This document shows positions 58,519 through 64,000 of a stretch of 64,000 nt of DNA, one piece after another. Under the pieces are notes generated by a model that worked only from the letters and a program-made list of their open reading frames with translations, was not told the DNA's origin and made no database searches. This stretch comes from Anaeromusa acidaminophila DSM 3853 (GTDB lineage Bacteria > Bacillota > Negativicutes > Anaeromusales > Anaeromusaceae). The stretch's first letter is position 1. Every line of letters starts with the position of its first letter. Made by a program: the position numbers and the translations under genes. The stretch lies in assembly GCF_000374545.1 (NCBI RefSeq), contig NZ_KB894582.1:62001-126000 (forward strand). The letters are read 5' to 3'.

Positions 58519-59853
58519 TTGTTGATTGAACGTGTTCCCCCGCAGAACTTAGAGGCGGAGCAAGCCGTCCTTGGGGCGATGTTAATAGAAAAAGAAGCGA
58601 TAGCCAGAGTGACGGAGCTTTTAAAAGGCGGCGACTTTTATCGTGAGGCGCATCGGCTGATTTTTGAAGCTATGCTGGATTTGTACAACCGCAATGAAGC
58701 CGTGGATATGATTACGGTTATAGAGCTGCTGAAGCGGGAAGACAATTTGGAAAAAGTGGGCGGTATCGCGTATGTGACTTCGCTGGCAAACAGCGTGCCG
58801 ACGGCGGCAAATGTGCATTATCATGCCAAGATTGTGGAGGAAAAGGCGCTTTTGCGTCAGCTCATCCAGACTTCAACGCAAATTGCCGCTCTGGGCTATG
58901 AGGGCAGCGAAGAAGTATCGCAAATCGTCGATCAGGCGGAGAAGATGATTTTGGAGGTATCCAATCGTCGTATCGGCGGCGATTTTGCGCCGATAAAAAG
59001 CATCGTCTTAGACGCTTTTGGCAAGATTGAGCAGTTATACGAATCCCGCGGCGGCATTACTGGTTTGGCTACAGGCTTTAAAGACTTGGACCGTTTGACT
59101 TCCGGTTTGCAAAAATCCGATTTGATTCTTGTGGCGGCTCGCCCCAGTATGGGTAAAACGGCATTTACCCTGAATATTGCCTCCAATGTAGCCATTCGAG
59201 AAAAAAAGGCGGTAGCGTTTTTTTCCTTGGAAATGTCGAAGGAGCAGTTGGTGCAGCGTATGCTTTGCGCCGAAGCGTCTATTGATTCGCAGAAATTGCG
59301 TATTGGCGAACTGGAGGACGATGATTGGACCAAACTGATCAATGCAGCGGACCGCCTTTCTGGTGCGCCGATCTTTATCGACGATACCGCAGGCATTTCG
59401 GTGCTGGAAATGCGTTCTAAGGCGCGTCGCCTTAAAGTGGAACATGATTTGTCTCTTATCATCATTGACTATTTGCAGCTCATGCAGGGAAGCGGCGGCA
59501 AAGGCGGCGAAAATCGTCAGCAGGAAATTTCCGAGATTTCCCGTTCCTTAAAAGGATTGGCCCGTGAGCTGGGCGTTCCCGTTGTTGCGCTGTCTCAGCT
59601 TAGCCGCAGCGTGGAATCTCGCCAGGTGAAAAAGCCCATGCTCAGCGATTTGCGCGAATCCGGCTCGCTAGAGCAGGATGCGGATATTGTGGCGTTTCTC
59701 TATCGTGAAGACTACTACAATCCGGATACGGAAAACAAAAATATTACTGAGATCATTGTGGCTAAACACCGCAACGGCCCGGTGGACAGCGTGCAGCTCT
59801 TCTTCCACAAGCAGTTTACGCGCTTTGCGGATTTGACTCGCATGCCTGAATAA
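58519..59853 (+). CDS. dnaB: Replicative DNA helicase DnaB
   Basis: A 444-residue hexameric helicase. The N-terminal domain is at residues 1-105 (RVPPQNLEAEQAVLGAMLIE), followed by a linker helix and the RecA-like C-terminal domain. That domain shows Walker A ILVAARPSMGKTAFTLNIAS (about residue 205), FFSLEMSKEQLVQRML (about 240), Walker B LIIIDYLQLMQG (about 312) and the arginine-finger region LSDLRESGSLEQDADIV. It unwinds DNA ahead of the replisome. The start is TTG at 58519, 8 nt after GGAGG. No in-frame ATG lies near it. Gene position is the conserved one. Confidence 0.97.
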   Translation: MLIERVPPQNLEAEQAVLGAMLIEKEAIARVTELLKGGDFYREAHRLIFEAMLDLYNRNEAVDMITVIELLKREDNLEKVGGIAYVTSLANSVPTAANVHYHAKIVEEKALLRQLIQTSTQIAALGYEGSEEVSQIVDQAEKMILEVSNRRIGGDFAPIKSIVLDAFGKIEQLYESRGGITGLATGFKDLDRLTSGLQKSDLILVAARPSMGKTAFTLNIASNVAIREKKAVAFFSLEMSKEQLVQRMLCAEASIDSQKLRIGELEDDDWTKLINAADRLSGAPIFIDDTAGISVLEMRSKARRLKVEHDLSLIIIDYLQLMQGSGGKGGENRQQEISEISRSLKGLARELGVPVVALSQLSRSVESRQVKKPMLSDLRESGSLEQDADIVAFLYREDYYNPDTENKNITEIIVAKHRNGPVDSVQLFFHKQFTRFADLTRMPE

Positions 59854-59859
59854 GGAACC

Positions 59860-60010
59860 TATCCAATGCTCACGTCCGCGCCATGACGGAGCTTTTTCCG
59901 CCAAAACTTGTCAGAAAGCCTCGGCATAGCCCCGCTATGCCTGTGTTTTCTTTTTCGTCTGGCAATAGGGCCTTCGGTTGTCGTGCGATCCCTAGATTTT
60001 CAGAGGAGAC
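59860..60010. repeat. Hairpin repeat A, copy 2 (right-truncated)
   Basis: The core TTGTCAGAAAGCCTCGGCAT then AGCCCCGCTATGCC matches copies 1 and 3, and AGATTTTCAGAGGAGACCGG matches copy 1 further right, before similarity ends. The pairing on the right side of the hairpin is weaker than in copy 1. Confidence 0.7.
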
Positions 60011-60051
60011 CGGCGATGTTTCTTCAACAGACTTTTTGAGAATCCTGGGCG

Positions 60052-60092
60052 GATAAAGAACCGCGAAACACACGAAAGGCGCGAAAGGTTTT
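60052..60092. repeat. Dispersed repeat D, copy 3
   Basis: AAAGAACCGCGAAACACACG then AAAGGCGCGAAAGG, the cleanest copy of repeat D. The rest of the gap to the purA promoter (60093-60270) shows no gene; minus-strand open frames lack ribosome sites. Confidence 0.75.
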
Positions 60093-60272
60093 TTGAAATT
60101 ATGTCTTTCTTCTTTTCTCTGGCTTTTCTCTGTTGCTCTGTGTGATGTTTCTTTACTGGCGAATTGAAAGATTTTTGCAAAATAAAACAAGCGCCGGCTC
60201 ATTGTGAATAAAAAATGACAAAGCTGTATGGGGTAAGCGCGAGCGGCAGGCGAACGTACGTAACGGAGCGGG

Positions 60273-60427
60273 ATAACCGAACGTTGAAGTGTAAATCAAG
60301 AAAAATATTCGGCAAAATATTGACAGGAGGAAATTTTCCTGTTATGATATTTATGGTGAAAAATGAATAACTTGCGGGAGACTCAATCTCGGCGCTCCAT
60401 GATGAGACCGTATTGAGTTCTTTTTAT
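60273..60427 (+). promoter_or_regulatory. purA control region: possible PurBox, promoter, attenuator
   Basis: ATAACCGAACGTT at 60273-60285 fits the Bacillus PurR box (A-W3-CCGAAC-W2-T) except one base, and AATATTCGGCAAA at 60304-60316 is a poor inverted partner. The promoter TTGACA (60320-60325), 17 bp, TATGAT (60343-60348) is strong; its spacer holds AGGAAATTTTCCT, a near-perfect palindrome. A leader hairpin (ACTCAAT 60381-60387 with ATTGAGT 60412-60418) followed by TCTTTTTA lies about 70 nt before the ATG and could be an attenuator. Confidence 0.55.
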
Positions 60428-60494
60428 GCGTGAAAAATGACTAAGCTAAATTAATCATGGCTCGTTTTGAGCTATAAAAAAGGTGAGTGATATC

Positions 60495-61778
60495 ATGTCA
60501 GCAATTATTGTTATCGGCAGTCAATGGGGCGATGAAGGAAAAGGGAAAGTAGTCGACTACCTGGCGGAACAGGCTAACGTGGTTGTTCGTTATTCCGGCG
60601 GCAACAATGCCGGCCATACCGTAGTGGTAAACGACGAAGCTTATAAGCTGCAACTGCTGCCATCGGGCATTCTTTATAAAGGAAAGACCTGCGTTTTGGG
60701 CAATGGCGTTGTTATTGATCCGGAAGCTATTTTGAAAGAAATCAACGGCATGAAAGAACGGGGCATTGATACTTCGAGTCTGCGTATTTCTACGCGGGCG
60801 CAGGTGCTGCTGCCTTATCATCGCCGCCAGGATGAAGCGGAAGAAGTCGCTCGCGGCGAGTTTAAAATCGGCACGACCAAGCGCGGCATCGGTCCTTGTT
60901 ACATGGATAAAGTCGCTCGCTGCGGCATCCGCATTGTGGACTTGATGGACGCAGAAGAGTTTGCAGCCAAGCTGAAACATAATCTGGCCGCCAAAAATGA
61001 ATTGTTGGTGAAACTCTACGGAGCAGAGCCGTTTGAGTACGAGCCCATGCTGGAGCAGTACTTGGCTTTTGCCGAGCAGCTTCGCCCGTATGTGGCTGAT
61101 ACGACCTACCTTCTCAGCGACGCTTTGGACAAAGGCGAAAAAGTGCTCTTCGAAGGTGCGCAGGCAACGTTATTGGATCTGGACCATGGCACCTATCCTT
61201 ATGTGACTTCGTCCAATCCGATTGCCGGCGGCGCTTGCACCGGAGCTGGCGTAGGACCTGGCAAGATTGACAAAGTAGTGGGCGTAGTGAAAGCTTATAC
61301 TACTCGCGTTGGCGAAGGTCCGTTCCCGACGGAACTGCATTGTAAAATGGGCGACACCATTCGCGAAGCTGGTCATGAATTCGGCACCGTTACAGGCCGT
61401 CCGCGTCGCTGTGGCTGGCTGGACGCCTGCATTGTCAAGTATGCCGGCCAAGTAAGCGGTCTGGATGCGCTGGCTATTACCCGTCTGGACATCCTGGACG
61501 GCTTGGATAGCATTAAACTGTGCGTCGGATACCTTTATAACGGTGAGATTCTTAAAGAATATCCGGCTAGCTTGAAAGTATTGTCCAAAGTGGAGCCGGT
61601 TTATGAAGAATTTGCCGGTTGGAAGACAGACATTACCAAAGTGCGCCGCTATGAAGACTTGCCGGCGGCTGCTAGAACCTATTTGGAGCGTCTTAGCGAA
61701 GTGGCGGGCGTTCGAATTGGTATTGTTTCTGTCGGCCCCAATCGTGAACAAACTATCATTATGGAAGAAATGTTTTAA
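60495..61778 (+). CDS. purA: Adenylosuccinate synthetase
   Basis: A 427-residue enzyme of AMP synthesis (IMP + aspartate + GTP). The GTP loop IGSQWGDEGKGKVVDYLA is at residues 7-24 and the IMP region RYSGGNNAGHTVVVNDEAYK at 35-55. FKIGTTKRGIGPCYMDKVAR and the distal VTGRPRRCGWLDACIVKYAG are family signatures. The ATG at 60495 gives the usual N-terminus; AAAGGTG lies about 10 nt upstream. It is transcribed alone from the promoter at 60320 and ends just before the tRNA-Lys promoter. Confidence 0.97.
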   Translation: MSAIIVIGSQWGDEGKGKVVDYLAEQANVVVRYSGGNNAGHTVVVNDEAYKLQLLPSGILYKGKTCVLGNGVVIDPEAILKEINGMKERGIDTSSLRISTRAQVLLPYHRRQDEAEEVARGEFKIGTTKRGIGPCYMDKVARCGIRIVDLMDAEEFAAKLKHNLAAKNELLVKLYGAEPFEYEPMLEQYLAFAEQLRPYVADTTYLLSDALDKGEKVLFEGAQATLLDLDHGTYPYVTSSNPIAGGACTGAGVGPGKIDKVVGVVKAYTTRVGEGPFPTELHCKMGDTIREAGHEFGTVTGRPRRCGWLDACIVKYAGQVSGLDALAITRLDILDGLDSIKLCVGYLYNGEILKEYPASLKVLSKVEPVYEEFAGWKTDITKVRRYEDLPAAARTYLERLSEVAGVRIGIVSVGPNREQTIIMEEMF

Positions 61779-61785
61779 AATATCA

Positions 61786-61814
61786 TTGACAAGAAAACCG
61801 AATGATGATATAAT
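61786..61814 (+). promoter_or_regulatory. Consensus promoter of tRNA-Lys(TTT)
   Basis: TTGACA (61786-61791), 17-bp spacer, TATAAT (61809-61814): a perfect sigma-70 consensus, 18 bp before the tRNA. Confidence 0.95.
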
Positions 61815-61831
61815 TCCTTTCTGTGAGACAT

Positions 61832-61907
61832 GACCCACTAGCTCAGTCGGTAGAGCACCTGACTTTTAATCAGGGTGTCGTTGGTTCGAGTCCAACGTGG
61901 GTCACCA
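61832..61907 (+). tRNA. tRNA-Lys(TTT)
   Basis: Acceptor GACCCAC pairs with GTGGGTC. The anticodon arm CCTGA-CTTTTAA-TCAGG gives TTT (reads AAA/AAG). The T-loop is TTCGAGT and CCA is encoded. It is a single gene with its own promoter and terminator. Confidence 0.96.
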
Positions 61908-61917
61908 GCAAAAACTC

Positions 61918-61950
61918 AGCCTTTCAGGTTCGCCTGAAGGGCTTTTTTTT
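61918..61950 (+). terminator. Terminator of tRNA-Lys(TTT)
   Basis: AGCCTTTCAGG-TTCG-CCTGAAGGGCT, an 11-bp stem with a stable UUCG-type loop, then TTTTTTTT. Confidence 0.93.
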
Positions 61951-61953
61951 ATC

Positions 61954-62112
61954 GGAGCAGAAGCTTTACTCACGGCTCGCACCAAAACAGATCTTTTTGC
62001 GTCAGCCTTTGTCAGAAAGCCTCGGCATAGCCCCCACTATGCCTGTGTTTTCTTTCGCGCCTGACGGAAAAATCTTTTGTTTTGGCGGAGCGTTCGCTAA
62101 AGTTTCTGCTCC
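61954..62112. repeat. Hairpin repeat A, copy 3
   Basis: A 159-bp hairpin with ends GGAGCAGAAGCTTTA and TAAAGTTTCTGCTCC (one mismatch), a middle stem (CCAAAACAGATCTTTT with its near complement), and the core GTCAGAAAGCCTCGGCATAG. The whole unit folds on itself. Confidence 0.75.
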
Positions 62113-62114
62113 TT

Positions 62115-62260
62115 GCAGCCACTAGCTTTTGGGACGAAGTTGCTCATTAAGCTAATGGCTGCTGTCGTTTTAGACTCTAACTGTTATTCGGCTTAATCTG
62201 ATTTTTTTGTTCTGTGATCATCTTGTTCCAATAAATGTTTTAAATACAACCATTGCTCCG
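62115..62260. repeat. Degenerate repeat B (right end recognisable)
   Basis: CATCTTGTTCCAATAAATGT then TTTAAATACAACCATTGC aligns with the right end of the 178-bp elements (GTCTTGCTCCAATAAAAGTC... and CAAATACAATCATTGCC). The left half is heavily diverged. Confidence 0.5.
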
Positions 62261-62263
62261 TAA

Positions 62264-62358
62264 CCCTCTGAGAAATCCTCCGATTCTCATCGAGACTCTT
62301 GTTCAATCGTCTTACCCTCACTCTACTCCCTTTACTCCTGTTGCATTTTCGTACCCTG
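62264..62358. repeat. Dispersed repeat C, copy 3
   Basis: CGTAACCCTCTGAG..., GAGACTCTTGTTCAATC, and CCTCACTCTACTCCCTTTAC then TCCTGTTGCATTTTCG. It contains the same blocks as 3266-3352 but in swapped order, again directly after repeat B. Confidence 0.7.
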
Positions 62359-62379
62359 CGCCTCTTAATGGAAGCATTA

Positions 62380-62575
62380 TTGCTTTTAATAAAGATTCGC
62401 GATATAATTAATGGAATGCATTGAGCGGATAGAAGTCAGCCCCTACTTGGTATACGGAACGGACGGCAACCATATAGTGGTTATATAGGAACTCGCATGC
62501 AAGCGAGCTTTCTTTTGTATGTAAAAATGCAGTCGAAAATAAGAAAATTATAATAAAAACATGGAGGATTTTTTA
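62380..62575 (+). promoter_or_regulatory. rnjA promoter and long structured leader
   Basis: TTGCTT (62380-62385), 17 bp, TATAAT (62403-62408). The roughly 160-nt leader holds two small hairpins in a row: AACCATATAGTGGTT (62468-62482), and CTCGC-N6-GCGAG (62492-62507) followed by CTTTCTTTT, which resembles a weak terminator. The gene start follows with a GGAGG site. RNase J may adjust its own message here, but that is inference. Confidence 0.6.
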
Positions 62576-64000
62576 GTGAGATCATCAAAACCAAAAGGAA
62601 AATTGCTGGTTATTCCCTTGGGCGGCCTAGGGGAAATTGGCAAGAACATGACGGTGTTTCAGTACGGCGACGACATCGTGATTCTGGATGCAGGTCTGGC
62701 ATTCCCGGAAGATGATATGCTGGGCATTGATTTAGTGATTCCGGATATGTCGTATCTGTTTGAAAACCGAGACAAAGTGCGCGGTGTTGTTTTGACCCAT
62801 GGTCATGAGGACCATATTGGCGCGTTGTCTTATTTGCTGCGGGAGATTAATGTTCCCGTATACGGCAGTCGCTTGGCCTTGGGTCTTGTGGAAGGCCGCT
62901 TGAAAGAAAACCGCGTTGGCAAGTATAATCTGGTGCCGACAAATCCAGGGGATGAGCTGACCTTAGGGGTCTTCAAGATCGGCTTTATTCAGGGCAGTCA
63001 TTCCATTCCTGACGCTTGCGGCATTTACTTCAAAACGCCGGTGGGGACAGTAGTGCATACTGGTGACTTTAAGATTGATCAGACGCCTGTAGACAATAAG
63101 CTCATTGATATTCATAAGTTTGCCGAATTGGGTAATCAAGGCGTGCTGCTTCTGATGTCGGACAGCACCAACGCGGAACGCCCCGGCTATACCGCTTCGG
63201 AGCGGACCGTAACGGCAGCGCTGGACGTGCAGTTCCGGGCCGCGAAAAACCGCATTATTATGGCTAGCTTTGCTTCTAATGTATTGCGTGTGGGCCAAGC
63301 TATCCAGACAGCGGCTAAATACGGCCGTAAAGTAGTAGTAATGGGCCGCAGCATGGTAAACGTGGTGGCGATTTCTACGGAACTGGGCTATTTGGATATT
63401 CCCGAAGGCGTCTTGATTGAGCCTGAAGAAATGAAAAACTACCGCGACGATCAATTGCTGATTTTGACTACCGGCAGCCAGGGCGAGCCGATGGCGGGCT
63501 TGAGCCGCATGGCCTCGGGAACTCATCGTAATGTGGCTGTTGTGCCTGGCGATACGGTAATTATTTCCGCTACGCCGATTCCGGGGAATGAGAAGTCTGT
63601 TTCCCGTACCATCGACAGTCTGCTTCGATTGGGCGCTCATGTAGTATATGAGCGGTCCTCGGGCATTCATGTATCCGGCCATGCCAGCCGGGAAGAGTTG
63701 AAATTGATGCTGAATTTAGTGCGTCCGAAATACTTTATCCCCGTTCATGGCGAGTACCGTATGCTGCGGCAGCACGGCGCATTGGCGGAAGAGATGGGCG
63801 TGCCTTCGGAAAATGTTTTTTACGGTGAAAACGGGCATGTTTTCGAGTTTACGCGCAAAGCGGCGCGCATGGCCGGCAAGGTAAAAGCGGGACGCGTCTT
63901 TATCGATGGCTTGGGCGTGGGCGATGTAGGTAATATTGTAATTCGAGATCGGCAGCAGTTGGCGAACGAAGGGGTTATCATCGTCGTCGTCACGCTGGAT
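62576..64000 (+). CDS. rnjA: Ribonuclease J (3' end beyond window)
   Basis: The first 475 codons of a beta-lactamase/beta-CASP ribonuclease for 5'-3' and endo cleavage of mRNA. LLVIPLGGLGEIGKNMTVFQ opens it. The zinc motif VVLTHGHEDHIGALSYLL is near residue 70, and MSDSTNAERPGYTASERTV near 190. The beta-CASP part shows GSQGEPMAGLSRMASGTH and GIHVSGHASREELKLML, then FIPVHGEYRMLRQHG. The start is GTG at 62576, 8 nt after GGAGG, with no better ATG nearby. The frame is open to the window edge, which cuts the C-terminal domain. Confidence 0.95.
   Translation, partial: MRSSKPKGKLLVIPLGGLGEIGKNMTVFQYGDDIVILDAGLAFPEDDMLGIDLVIPDMSYLFENRDKVRGVVLTHGHEDHIGALSYLLREINVPVYGSRLALGLVEGRLKENRVGKYNLVPTNPGDELTLGVFKIGFIQGSHSIPDACGIYFKTPVGTVVHTGDFKIDQTPVDNKLIDIHKFAELGNQGVLLLMSDSTNAERPGYTASERTVTAALDVQFRAAKNRIIMASFASNVLRVGQAIQTAAKYGRKVVVMGRSMVNVVAISTELGYLDIPEGVLIEPEEMKNYRDDQLLILTTGSQGEPMAGLSRMASGTHRNVAVVPGDTVIISATPIPGNEKSVSRTIDSLLRLGAHVVYERSSGIHVSGHASREELKLMLNLVRPKYFIPVHGEYRMLRQHGALAEEMGVPSENVFYGENGHVFEFTRKAARMAGKVKAGRVFIDGLGVGDVGNIVIRDRQQLANEGVIIVVVTLD

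Overview
The window reads as a chromosomal segment of an anaerobic, flagellated Firmicute with an outer membrane, most likely a Negativicute of the Sporomusa/Anaeromusa type. The inference rests on several things. There is a Firmicute housekeeping block yybS-gdpP-rplI-lonC-dnaB-purA-(tRNA-Lys)-rnjA, with rpsF-ssb-rpsR nearby on the other strand. Nearly every gene has a strong AGGAGG-type ribosome binding site. There is a Tat-exported fumarate reductase of the MfrABE type, oxygen-defence proteins typical of anaerobes (superoxide reductase, rubrerythrin), a [FeFe]-hydrogenase maturase (HydE), and many chemotaxis and c-di-GMP genes. No rRNA, prophage, insertion sequence transposase or CRISPR array is visible. 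The 3' edge cuts through rnjA.

Layout. 1-6.2 kb: an iron alcohol dehydrogenase, a Bcr-type drug exporter, a small Cys-rich unknown, an orphan BMC-like shell protein, a secreted alpha/beta hydrolase, and a glutaredoxin/thioredoxin-reductase-like pair. 6.4-10.1 kb: mfrABE. 10.4-14 kb: a LysR regulator divergent from a YeiH-type transporter, then superoxide reductase and rubrerythrin. 14-24.4 kb (minus strand): a chemoreceptor, an AbgT transporter, an M20 amidohydrolase, an unusual regulator preceded by a structured RNA and terminator, a PAS-GGDEF-EAL protein and a second iron alcohol dehydrogenase. 24.5-28 kb: murP-mupG-murQ for recovery of cell-wall MurNAc sugars. 28-36 kb: a secreted I42-type protease inhibitor, a BASS transporter, an exonuclease, a secreted lipase, ArsC-like, GIY-YIG and YwbE small proteins, NDH-2, a GntP permease and a LysM protein behind two LexA-like boxes. 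36-46 kb: CheY-CheX and CheX, lrgAB, hydE, tRNA-Gln, an alpha-oxoamine synthase, tRNA-Lys, TerC, an HD-GYP protein, a structured RNA candidate and an FrhB-type iron-sulfur protein. 46-52 kb: rpsF-ssb-rpsR, MscS, a YjfB-like motility protein, a long repeat/ankyrin protein and a universal stress protein. 52-64 kb: the housekeeping block.

Two themes stand out. First, intergenic gaps carry families of palindromic repeats. One family is a 178-bp terminal-inverted-repeat element with two near-intact copies. Their stems differ by paired changes, while the apical loop and one 32-nt arm are conserved. The element is followed by a second repeat block in the same order at three loci. Second, signalling genes are scattered through the window (MCP, CheY-CheX, CheX, HD-GYP, GGDEF-EAL, YjfB). 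They accompany a membrane protein at 48997-51348 whose cytoplasmic N-terminus carries eight copies of a motif resembling the CheY-binding N-terminus of FliM. That protein and the 178-bp element are the best candidates for something not previously described.
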